Assembly (NCBI RefSeq): GCF_000759435.1
Contig: NZ_JRJG01000251.1
Coordinates: 1 to 50,979, forward strand
Source: Hoeflea sp. BAL378
Lineage (GTDB): Bacteria > Pseudomonadota > Alphaproteobacteria > Rhizobiales > Rhizobiaceae
Length of the DNA stretch: 50,979 bases
Direction: 5' to 3'
Below, one piece after another: positions 25,245 through 33,022 of the stretch (the first letter of the stretch is position 1; each line of letters begins with the position of its first letter). The notes beneath the pieces are model-generated. The model ran no database searches. It was not told where the DNA came from and saw nothing but the letters and a program-made list of their open reading frames with translations. Both the position numbers and the translations under genes were made by a program.

Positions 25245-28001
25245 CTATTCGCCGGACCGGTGGCCGCTGCGCAACAGCAGCCTTTGATAGAACCGGCCGA
25301 TGACCATCAGCGACACCCCGAGGCCGATGAAGGAGAAGGCCCGCAAGGCGCCGGTCAGCGCCGACATGTCGATGAGAAACACCTTCGCGACCGTCAACGA
25401 GATGACCGCCGCCGACGCCGCCCGCAAAGCCAGCGACCGTGCCACCAGGCCCAGCGCCAGCGTGCAGCCGCCCATGATCAGCCATGCCACCGAATAGGCC
25501 CAGATCTCGGCGTCGGACGTGCTGCGCAGAAATCCGACCCTCCCGCCCTGAAACCCGTGCCGCACCATCAGCGACACATAGATGAACAGCAGCACGGCAC
25601 CGGTTGCCCCATAGCCGATCCGGTACCATCTGGGCCGGGTTGCCGGCGCGAGGTAGCCGGTCAGGGCGGCAAGCAGGCCGGGGATCAGGTAACCCGGCAG
25701 CAGCAGGTTGAACACCCGCCCTTCGCCGACGGTCGCCTGGCTGAGGAACGGATTGAAAAACAGGATCAGCCCGATCACCATCGCCGCGATCCCCAGCGCC
25801 CCGACGACAAGCGAGGCCAGCGGAAACACGCTCGCGTCGCTGCGCCGGGCGGCCCATTGCAGCCCGATTGAAAAGCCCAGCGCCGCAATCGACTGGGTGG
25901 CCATGTCGATCAGGCCGAACCGGGCTCCGGCAATGTCGCCACCGGCGATGAAATGGCGCAGCTCCAGCGCCACGAACAGACCGGCCAGAGCCAGACCGAA
26001 GGCGATCACCAGTTCGCCGGGCCGGCGTCCGCCCGATCCGCGCAACGCCAGGCCGCCCCCGATCAAGAGCGCGGCCGGCAGGGCAATGATCACGATCAGC
26101 CTGTTGAAGAACGGCGTCGCGCCGATGGCATCGGCGGAAAACGGTGCGTTGAAATAGAGCCCGGAGGCCGCCAGCAGGGCAAGCACCACGGCAAGCCAGC
26201 CGAGCGCCGGCACCGGCCGTCTGCCATGGACCTGGCAGGCGCCGGCTGCGGTGACCGCAAACCCGAGCGGCATCCATTGACGCGTGAGCAGGATGGCCAC
26301 GGCCAGCCCCGCAAGCGCCACCGCGCCCACCGCCAGCCATGCCGGAGCCGCGGCCGACCAGTCATCCGGTCTTGCGCGGCCGAATTTTTCGGTCAGGCCA
26401 ACCATCATCGCCGCGAGCGCCAGCGCCGCGAGCCCGGTCGGAACATGGGTTTCGAAGGGGGCGATCGACAGATAGATCACCGCCATGGTCAGGACAATTA
26501 TGGCGCTCAGGGCGACCGAAAGCCGCCCGGCCGCGCGCGGGGCGGTGGCCGCCGCCCGGAGCCCGAGGAACACGGCAAGCAGGACGGACGGAACCGCCAG
26601 CAGCAGGGCGCTGCGGACAAAGCCGCCGACATCCGGCGCCAGAAGACCTTCGCGGATATCGAGGCCCGAGGTGATGCCCGCGATCTCCGGAAAATCGATT
26701 CGCAGCGACATCAGCGCCACGACGATCAGCACCGCCGACAACGGGGCGATGGGCGACAGCGCCGGCCAGATCCCCCCGGCGGCGACCAGCAGCGCGGCGA
26801 GGACGGACACCACCAGCAGCAACGGCACCTGTGTGTCCCAGATCAGGATGGCGAGAACTCCAACCAGCACGATGCCAAGCACCGCCCCGATCGCAAGCCG
26901 CGCCGACGGCCGGTCCTCGAGCGGATCGGGACGCGCCTCGATGCCGGCGACCAGGCTTGCGACGTGAACGACAAGCAACGCCACGAGCAGGATTCCGAGC
27001 GTCACCCAGACTGTCAGCGTCGGGATCGTCAACAGCAGCAAGGCCAGCCCCGTCGACCCGGCGATGCCGCCGATCGCCAGCCAGCGCCAGCGGCGAATCC
27101 GGGCGACGCCCATGACGGCGGCGGTCACCACCAGAATGTGGGCGGCGAACGCCACCGGGTTGGGTTCCTGCGAGGAGACCAGCAGAGGCGAGGCATAGGC
27201 GCCGATCAATCCGAGAGCCGCGAGTTTCGGGCCGTGGACCGCGGACAGGAGCAGGCTGGCGATGCCGAGAATCGTCAGGCCGACAAACGCGACGGCCGGG
27301 CCGACAAAACCGTAGAGCGCGTAGGCGGCATAGACCGTGCCGAAGGCCCCGACTGCGCCGGCCCCGGTGAGTATCCCCGGAATATCGGCGCTCATCAGCG
27401 TCGGCATTGCCTCCTGCCGGTCGCGGCGGCGCATGAATTCCCCGGCGCCGAACAGGGCCAGCGACAGGAGCGCGCCCAGGGTGATCCGTGCGCGCGGCCC
27501 GAGCAGGCCCGCCTCGATGGAGTAGCGCGCCAGGAACAGAACGCCCAGGGCAACGGCAAACCCGCCAAGCAGCGCCGACCAGCGGCCACCGATCAGGCTC
27601 TCCAGATCCATGCCCTTTCCTGGGCCCGATACGACTGCAGCCGCGGCCTCCGGCGCACCGGCGTCAGTCCCCCCGCGCGGCTCACGACCGGTCTCGACGG
27701 CGTCCGGCTGCCCGGTCTCGGCGTCGGTTGCAGGCCCGGCGGAACCCGCCACCTCGGCGGCCTTCGGCTCGGGAACCTGCGGCTCCGGGCCGGTGCCGGT
27801 GATTTCGGGCGCATCCCGCAGCGCCTCTTTCCGGTCATCGCCGGTCTGCGGGGCGGAGGCCGCCGCTCCCGCGGGCTGAAGGCGGTCAAGTTCCCGCCGC
27901 AGCGATTCCAATTGTTCGGCCATCCTGCGCTGGTCAAGCGAAACAGTCCGCACCCACAGGGCCAAGACAAACAGAAGCAAAAAAACAAGCCAGGAGAACA
28001 T
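25245..28001 (-). CDS. DUF2339 multi-pass membrane protein
   Basis: A 918-aa protein with about 25 or more hydrophobic segments. It starts with one membrane helix (FSWLVFLLLFVLALWV), then a short coiled coil (RRMAEQLESLRRELDRLQ) and a Pro/Ala/Glu-rich cytoplasmic linker, then the DUF2339 helices, beginning with LESLIGGRWSALLGGFAVALGVLFLARYSIEAG. Function is unknown; the family is widespread in Gram-negative bacteria. The ATG at 28001 begins with the membrane helix; 20 residues of open frame upstream have no ribosome binding site. It lies opposite the MFS gene. Confidence 0.9.
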   Translation of the reverse strand: MFSWLVFLLLFVLALWVRTVSLDQRRMAEQLESLRRELDRLQPAGAAASAPQTGDDRKEALRDAPEITGTGPEPQVPEPKAAEVAGSAGPATDAETGQPDAVETGREPRGGTDAGAPEAAAAVVSGPGKGMDLESLIGGRWSALLGGFAVALGVLFLARYSIEAGLLGPRARITLGALLSLALFGAGEFMRRRDRQEAMPTLMSADIPGILTGAGAVGAFGTVYAAYALYGFVGPAVAFVGLTILGIASLLLSAVHGPKLAALGLIGAYASPLLVSSQEPNPVAFAAHILVVTAAVMGVARIRRWRWLAIGGIAGSTGLALLLLTIPTLTVWVTLGILLVALLVVHVASLVAGIEARPDPLEDRPSARLAIGAVLGIVLVGVLAILIWDTQVPLLLVVSVLAALLVAAGGIWPALSPIAPLSAVLIVVALMSLRIDFPEIAGITSGLDIREGLLAPDVGGFVRSALLLAVPSVLLAVFLGLRAAATAPRAAGRLSVALSAIIVLTMAVIYLSIAPFETHVPTGLAALALAAMMVGLTEKFGRARPDDWSAAAPAWLAVGAVALAGLAVAILLTRQWMPLGFAVTAAGACQVHGRRPVPALGWLAVVLALLAASGLYFNAPFSADAIGATPFFNRLIVIIALPAALLIGGGLALRGSGGRRPGELVIAFGLALAGLFVALELRHFIAGGDIAGARFGLIDMATQSIAALGFSIGLQWAARRSDASVFPLASLVVGALGIAAMVIGLILFFNPFLSQATVGEGRVFNLLLPGYLIPGLLAALTGYLAPATRPRWYRIGYGATGAVLLFIYVSLMVRHGFQGGRVGFLRSTSDAEIWAYSVAWLIMGGCTLALGLVARSLALRAASAAVISLTVAKVFLIDMSALTGALRAFSFIGLGVSLMVIGRFYQRLLLRSGHRSGE

Positions 28002-28202
28002 GAGGAAATCCACTAGAATGAATGGCCCTGATAATACATTGGCACATCCGCCCACAACCATGGTGTGCGAAATCAGCCACCAGTGTCGACTTTCGCGGTT
28101 AACGAGTGGCGAACATCAAATTCGCTTATCCCACCGTTCAATCAAATGCGCTTGTCGAATGGGAGGAAATCCCTAAAGTCGCGTCAAACTCCTGGAGCCC
28201 CC

Positions 28203-29438
28203 ATGTCCGAAATCCGTTCCGCTTCCGCCCGGCCTCCCCTTCCCTGGCTGATCATCGCCGCCGGCTGCGCCATTGCGCTGCTGTCCTTCGGCCCGCGCTC
28301 GGCCATGGGCTTCTTCCAACTGCCGATGCTGGCCGACACCGGCTGGGACCGCACCACCTTCGGCCTCGCCATGGCGATCCAGAACCTGTTTTGGGGCCTG
28401 GGCCAGCCGATCTTCGGCGCCATCGCCGACAAGTTCGGCACCTGGAAGGTGCTGGCCCTGTCCTCGCTGCTCTATGCGGGTGGCCTGTTCATCATGTCGG
28501 TGGCGCCGAGCCCCGGCTGGTTCTACATCGGCGGCGGCGTGCTGGTGGGTCTCGGCATCGCATCGGCCTCCTTCGGCATCGTGCTCGCGGCATTTGCCCG
28601 CAACGTCGCGCCCGAGCGCCGCTCGATGGCCTTCGGCATCGGCACCGCGGCGGGCTCGGCCGGCATGTTCGTCTTCGCGCCGCTGAGCCAGGGCCTGATC
28701 GACGCCTATGGCTGGCAGGAGGCGCTGGTCTGGATGGCGGCGATGATGTTCATCATCCCGTTCCTGGCGATCCCGCTGCGCGGCAATTCGAGCTCCGGCA
28801 CCCAGTCGTCGGTCCAGTACAAGCAGTCGATCGGCGCGGCGCTGCGCGAGGCGCTCGCGCACAAGAGCTACGTGCTGCTGGTCTCGGGCTTTTTCGTCTG
28901 CGGCTTCCAGGTGGCCTTCATCACCGCCCATTTCCCGGCCTATCTGGGCGACATCGGCATCGACAGCTCCTATGCCGTTCTGTCCTTGGCGCTGATCGGC
29001 TTCTTCAACATCATCGGCTCGCTCTCGTCGGGCTATATCGGCCAGTTCTATTCCAAGACCATGTCGCTGGTCTGGATCTATCTCGGCCGCTCGTTGGCCG
29101 TCACCGTGTTCCTGCTGGTGCCGCAGACCGGAACCACGGTGGTCATCTTCGCCATCGTCATGGGCCTGTTGTGGCTGTCGACCGTGCCGCCCACCAATGC
29201 GCTGGTCGCCATCATGTTCGGTACCCGCTATCTCGGCATGCTCGGCGGCATCGTTTTCCTGTCCCACCAGATCGGCTCGTTCCTCGGCGTCTGGCTCGGC
29301 GGCTATCTCTACGACATGTTCGGCAGCTACGATCCCGTCTGGTGGCTGGGCGTGGCGCTCGGCATCTTCGCCGCCATCGTCCACTGGCCGATCCAGGAAC
29401 GCGCCGTCGACCGGCCGGTGCTGACAGCCGCGGAATGA
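28203..29438 (+). CDS. MFS transporter (OxlT/monocarboxylate-type)
   Basis: A 411-aa inner-membrane protein with twelve predicted membrane segments. The pattern FGPRSAMGFFQLPMLADTGWDRTTFGLAMAIQNLFWGLGQPIFGAIADKFGTWKV is typical of oxalate/formate-antiporter-like MFS members. The substrate is probably a small organic acid (inference). GGAG lies five bases before the ATG at 28203. Its stop TGA shares bases with the start ATG of the TlpA-like gene (ATGA overlap), so the two are co-translated. Confidence 0.9.
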   Translation: MSEIRSASARPPLPWLIIAAGCAIALLSFGPRSAMGFFQLPMLADTGWDRTTFGLAMAIQNLFWGLGQPIFGAIADKFGTWKVLALSSLLYAGGLFIMSVAPSPGWFYIGGGVLVGLGIASASFGIVLAAFARNVAPERRSMAFGIGTAAGSAGMFVFAPLSQGLIDAYGWQEALVWMAAMMFIIPFLAIPLRGNSSSGTQSSVQYKQSIGAALREALAHKSYVLLVSGFFVCGFQVAFITAHFPAYLGDIGIDSSYAVLSLALIGFFNIIGSLSSGYIGQFYSKTMSLVWIYLGRSLAVTVFLLVPQTGTTVVIFAIVMGLLWLSTVPPTNALVAIMFGTRYLGMLGGIVFLSHQIGSFLGVWLGGYLYDMFGSYDPVWWLGVALGIFAAIVHWPIQERAVDRPVLTAAE

Positions 29439-29971
29439 GCCGGGTGGCGCTCTGCCTCGCCTGCGCGGCGGCCCTGGCGCTTGCGGCAGCGCCGGCCACA
29501 GCGGTGGCGGGCGGCGTTTCCTCCACGGTGGCGGCAGGCACGGCCGACGCCGGAGCGGACGCAGTCCTCGCCGCGCCAGACCGGCTCGACGCGATCCTGC
29601 CCGATGCGCCGCTGATCCTCCATCTCTGGGCCACCTGGTGCGCGCCCTGCCGCGCGGAACTGCCGGAACTGGCCGCGTTCCGCGCCACCCTGCCCGCAGA
29701 TCTCGGCGACCGGCTGGTCGTCGTCTCGGTGGACACCCGTCCGCTCGCCGAGGTCCGGCGCTTTCTCGAGGGCGACATGGATCTGCCGGACTTTGAGACC
29801 TACCGTGTCGATCCGGCGGAGGCGGGAAGCCGTTTCCAGGTCACCGGCTATCCGCTGACCCTGTTCCTTGACCGCGACGGCGCGGTGACGCGGCGCATCT
29901 CCGGCGCGGCGCCCTGGCCGGACGAGGGCTTCCGCGACCAGGCACTCGAGCATCTGGGCGCGGGAAGCTAG
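29435..29971 (+). CDS. TlpA-like periplasmic thioredoxin
   Basis: A 178-aa protein with an N-terminal signal segment (LCLACAAALALAAAPATA), then a thioredoxin fold with the active site WCAPC at 68-72 and the cis-Pro segment GYPLTLFLD. It should be a membrane- or periplasm-facing thiol-disulfide oxidoreductase of the TlpA/ResA type, though the partner is unknown. It overlaps the MFS gene by four bases and ends 12 bases before the convergent PCuAC gene. Confidence 0.88.
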   Translation: MSRVALCLACAAALALAAAPATAVAGGVSSTVAAGTADAGADAVLAAPDRLDAILPDAPLILHLWATWCAPCRAELPELAAFRATLPADLGDRLVVVSVDTRPLAEVRRFLEGDMDLPDFETYRVDPAEAGSRFQVTGYPLTLFLDRDGAVTRRISGAAPWPDEGFRDQALEHLGAGS

Positions 29972-29983
29972 AGGATCTCGCGC

Positions 29984-30487
29984 TCAGTGCGCATGGCCGG
30001 CGTGGGAATGGCCGGTGGCGTCTTCCGCCTCGACCTCGACATCCACGTCGACATGGCCGATGTCGAACGCAACCTCGACCTCGATCACGTCGCCTTCTGC
30101 CAGCGGCCGGGTGAGGCCGCCGATCCGCAGCGCCAGGCCCTCGGGCTCGAGATGCAGATCGCCGCCGTCCTTCACCGGCACCGCCGGCAGCGCGACGGGG
30201 GCGGCAACGCCGTCCTTGAACGTCATGCCGACCAGCGCCACCGAGGCGCCGAGATCGCTCTCGCCGCCGGTCAGCGACACCGGCTTGCCGGAGCGGTTCT
30301 CGATCTCGAAGAAGACCAGCGCCTCGGCCCCGGTGGTGGCCCGCGTCCAGGCGTGGATGATCCTGACCCCGTCGAGCTCGCTCACATGCTCGGCCGGACC
30401 GTGATCGTGGCCTTCTTTCTCCGCAGCGGAGGCCGGAAGCGTGAGGCAGAGGACAAACAGCGCGGATGCGGCAAGGCGTCGGACCAT
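29984..30487 (-). CDS. PCuAC-fold periplasmic protein with His-rich ends
   Basis: A 167-aa secreted protein (signal RRLAASALFVLCLTLPASAA). The core has the PCuAC pattern (IIHAWTRATT, GAEALVFFEIENRSGKPVSLTGGESD, PLAEGDVIEVEVAFD), but the canonical Cu(I) ligands are absent: the ELHE-type position reads ALVG and the HxM position reads EGLALRI. Instead histidines cluster at the N-terminus (KEGHDHGPAEH) and C-terminus (TGHSHAGHAH). GAAGGAG lies before the ATG. It is the last gene of a cluster with an ABC permease/ATPase pair and a DUF3299-like protein. I read it as a metal-handling protein of changed specificity (inference). Confidence 0.82.
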   Translation of the reverse strand: MVRRLAASALFVLCLTLPASAAEKEGHDHGPAEHVSELDGVRIIHAWTRATTGAEALVFFEIENRSGKPVSLTGGESDLGASVALVGMTFKDGVAAPVALPAVPVKDGGDLHLEPEGLALRIGGLTRPLAEGDVIEVEVAFDIGHVDVDVEVEAEDATGHSHAGHAH

Positions 30488-30498
30488 GGCGGGCTCCT

Positions 30499-31821
30499 TC
30501 AGTTTCTCAGATCGGCGATGACCGGGCGGTTGAGCGCGAGGAAAGCCGGCGTCAGCGCCAGCAGCAGGGTGAGGCTCACGAAACCGGCGATGAGATGGAA
30601 TTCCGGCCAGGCGAGCCCGGCGCGCACCAGGATATCGGTGCGGCGGCTGATCTCGCGCGAGATCAGGCCGGCGGCGGCGAAGCCCGCGCCGAGACCCAGG
30701 ACCGCGCCGCCGGCGATCAGCGTCGCCGCGTAGCACCAGACCACCGCGAAGACGAAGCGCCGCGGCGCGCCGAGCGCCCTGAGAAGCGCCAGCCGCCGCG
30801 AGAACAGGCGCGTGAGCACGACGAGCCCGGTGAGCACGCCGGCGGTCACCAGCACCTGGGTGACCACCGCCATCAGCGACATGATCTGGCGGACATCGCC
30901 CATCAGCGCGTGCAGCCGCGACAGCACCGCGCCCGGGAAAAACGCCATGGTCTTGTCCGTGGTGAAGTCGGATTTGAGCGCGTAATTGGCCCATAGCGCA
31001 TCCGCATGCACCATCACCGCCGGCGTTCCCGGGAAATAATCCGTATCAAAGGGTGGCCCGATCTGCCCCGCGCGCTCCGGCGCGTGGCCGTTGGCCAACC
31101 CATGGACCTCCCACACGGCTTCCACCGGCACCAGGATGGCCTTGTCCCAGGGACTTCCGGTCGCAGCCATCCGGCCGACGATCACGGTTTCGGCGCCGGC
31201 ATGGGCCTCGTGCTCGGCGCCGTCGCCCACCCCGTGGGCCGGGGTGAAGCTCGCCCCGAGCGGCACCTCCACCGCGGATCCGGCCACGGCCTGCCCGGTG
31301 CGGGAGAACATCTCCCCCTCGGCCAGATCCCCGGACAGGTGCGCGATGAAGCCGGGCGTCGTGCCCACCACCGGATAGCCCTCGAAACTGTCGCCATAGG
31401 CGATCGGCGCCGCAAGGCTCACATTCTCGTTGGAGACGATCTTCTCATAGGTCTCGCCGTCAAGCAGCGGCACGTCGCTCGGCTGCAGATAAACGCTGGC
31501 GAACAGCATGGTGATCTCGCTGCCCGGAGCCGAGACGATCAGGTCGAATTTCTCCGCGGCGCGGGCGGTGCCCTGGCGCAGGCCGCGCTCCTGGGCGGTC
31601 AGCCCGACGCCGAGACCGACCGAAACAGCAATCAGCGCGACGAACACAAGATTGGTCCAGCGGTAGCGCCACAGCAGCGAGCGGACCAGCAGGAACGGCC
31701 GGTAGCCGAAGGTGACGACAAGTCCGGTCAGCACCGCCGGCGCCAGCAGCAGCAGCAGGATCAGTATGTCCTGGGCCGTCGGGCTCAGCCCCTGCCAGCC
31801 GTCGAGGAGGATCTCAGGCAT
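30499..31821 (-). CDS. ABC transporter permease (FtsX/MacB superfamily) with His-rich loop
   Basis: A 440-aa inner-membrane protein: an N-terminal hydrophobic region (about 17-75), a large extracytoplasmic domain (about 80-310) and three C-terminal membrane segments, the MacB/LolE topology. The extracytoplasmic domain holds a histidine cluster around residues 196-207 (HGVGDGAEHEAHAG), a feature that suggests metal contact. ATG at 31821 is preferred over the TTG at 31824. It overlaps the ATPase gene by eight bases. Together with the ATPase and the PCuAC-like protein it forms a likely metal-related export or extraction system. Confidence 0.86.
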   Translation of the reverse strand: MPEILLDGWQGLSPTAQDILILLLLLAPAVLTGLVVTFGYRPFLLVRSLLWRYRWTNLVFVALIAVSVGLGVGLTAQERGLRQGTARAAEKFDLIVSAPGSEITMLFASVYLQPSDVPLLDGETYEKIVSNENVSLAAPIAYGDSFEGYPVVGTTPGFIAHLSGDLAEGEMFSRTGQAVAGSAVEVPLGASFTPAHGVGDGAEHEAHAGAETVIVGRMAATGSPWDKAILVPVEAVWEVHGLANGHAPERAGQIGPPFDTDYFPGTPAVMVHADALWANYALKSDFTTDKTMAFFPGAVLSRLHALMGDVRQIMSLMAVVTQVLVTAGVLTGLVVLTRLFSRRLALLRALGAPRRFVFAVVWCYAATLIAGGAVLGLGAGFAAAGLISREISRRTDILVRAGLAWPEFHLIAGFVSLTLLLALTPAFLALNRPVIADLRN

Positions 31822-32497
31822 CAAGCGCCCCTTCCCGGAGCCGGCCGTCGATCACCTCGACCAGGCGGTCCATCCGCTCGAGCAGGGTCCTGTCATGGCT
31901 CACCGCAATGAGCGTCTTGCCGCCGGTGCGGGCGAGATCCACCAGGTCGTCGATCATCCGGTCGGCCGTGTCGCGGTCGAGGCTCGCGGTGGGTTCGTCG
32001 GCGAGGATGATGGCCGGGTCATTGGCGAGCGCGCGGGCGATGGCCACGCGCTGGCGCTCGCCGCCCGAGAAACTGTCGACGGTGCGGGCCGTGTCGCCGA
32101 TCCCCAGCCGCTCCAGGACCGCACCCGCGCGGCTGCGGATCGAGGCCGCGCCGCCGCGCGCGCCAAAGGCTGCGGCCAGGGCCGCATTGCCCTGGGCCGT
32201 CAGTTCCTCAAACAGCAGGAAATCCTGAAACACCAGGCCTATATGGTCGCGCCGGAACCGGGCCCGCTCGCTCTCGCCCAGCGCCACCAGATCGGCCGCG
32301 CCCCAGCGGATCACTCCCCTGGCGGTGGGCTGCAGTCCCGCCAGCGCATAGAGCAGCGTCGACTTGCCGGCGCCCGAGGGGCCGCGGATGCCGATCGACT
32401 CGCCGGGCGCGATCGTCAGGCTTTCCGCCCGCACCAGCACCCTGCCCCCGGCCCCCGTGACGGACAGGTTGCTGACCTCGAGCGGCAGCCCCCGCAC
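31814..32497 (-). CDS. ABC transporter ATP-binding protein (MacB/LolD-like)
   Basis: A 227-aa nucleotide-binding subunit with Walker A GPSGAGKS (39-46), signature FSGGE (143-147) and Walker B IILADE (163-168) followed by PTASLD. It lies four bases after the DUF3299-like gene and overlaps the permease gene by eight bases, which marks a tightly coupled operon. The LolD/MacB-type ATPase should power the FtsX-type permease next to it. The substrate is unknown. Confidence 0.9.
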   Translation of the reverse strand: MRGLPLEVSNLSVTGAGGRVLVRAESLTIAPGESIGIRGPSGAGKSTLLYALAGLQPTARGVIRWGAADLVALGESERARFRRDHIGLVFQDFLLFEELTAQGNAALAAAFGARGGAASIRSRAGAVLERLGIGDTARTVDSFSGGERQRVAIARALANDPAIILADEPTASLDRDTADRMIDDLVDLARTGGKTLIAVSHDRTLLERMDRLVEVIDGRLREGALDA

Positions 32498-32500
32498 CGG

Positions 32501-32932
32501 TCAGGCCCTCTCGTAGACGGCGTCGACCAGTCGCACCCGGCTGACGAACTGCGTGTCCGGATCGGTGAAGGTTCCGAGTTCAAGCTTGCCGCGGACGTTG
32601 ATGCGCGTGTTGAACGAGATCACCTCGATGACGCGCTTGGCATAGATGGCGAGAATGTCGTCGGGCCACTGCGCTTCGGTTTCGCAGAACGGACAGACGG
32701 CGAGCGGCCGGTTGGTCAGCACGAAGAAATTGGTTTCCGCCTTCAGCGGCGGCGCCATGAAGCCGCTGATCGAGACCCTCTGGCCTTCGCGCGCGAGCGC
32801 GTAGTCGGAGAAGCTCAGATCCTTGTTGTAGAGATCCCTGAGCTTGACCGTCTCCTCGCCGAATGCCGGAACGGGCATCAGCGCCAGGGCCGGGCAGCCC
32901 AGCGCTGCCGCGAGAAAATGTCTTCTGTTCAT
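32501..32932 (-). CDS. Tat-exported DUF3299-like protein with CPFC motif
   Basis: A 143-aa protein with a Tat-like signal peptide: MNRRHFLAAALG contains an RRXFL motif and a weak hydrophobic stretch ending in PVPAFGEE. The mature part is a small OB-fold-like domain (QRVSISGFMAPPLKAETNFFVLTNRPLAVCPFCETEAQWPDD) that resembles DUF3299. Cys80 and Cys83 (CPFC) could bind a metal or form a disulfide. GGAG lies before the ATG. It is the first gene of the ABC/PCuAC cluster and follows phoA on the same strand after a terminator-like hairpin. Family assignment is moderate. Confidence 0.72.
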   Translation of the reverse strand: MNRRHFLAAALGCPALALMPVPAFGEETVKLRDLYNKDLSFSDYALAREGQRVSISGFMAPPLKAETNFFVLTNRPLAVCPFCETEAQWPDDILAIYAKRVIEVISFNTRINVRGKLELGTFTDPDTQFVSRVRLVDAVYERA

Positions 32933-32975
32933 TGGCCTGCTCCTTGTCCGGAGGAAAAATCCGCCCCCGGCAGTG

Positions 32976-32998
32976 GGAAAGGCCCGCGCTTGCGGGCC
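32976..32998 (-). terminator. Weak terminator or processing hairpin after phoA
   Basis: On the minus strand a seven-base perfect stem GGCCCGC/GCGGGCC with a four-base loop is followed by TTTCCC. It lies 24 bases after the phoA stop and before the DUF3299-like gene. The T-run is short, so it may only partly stop transcription and allow some read-through. Confidence 0.5.
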
Positions 32999-33022
32999 CT
33001 TCCCGGTTTGTCCGCGCGCCGC

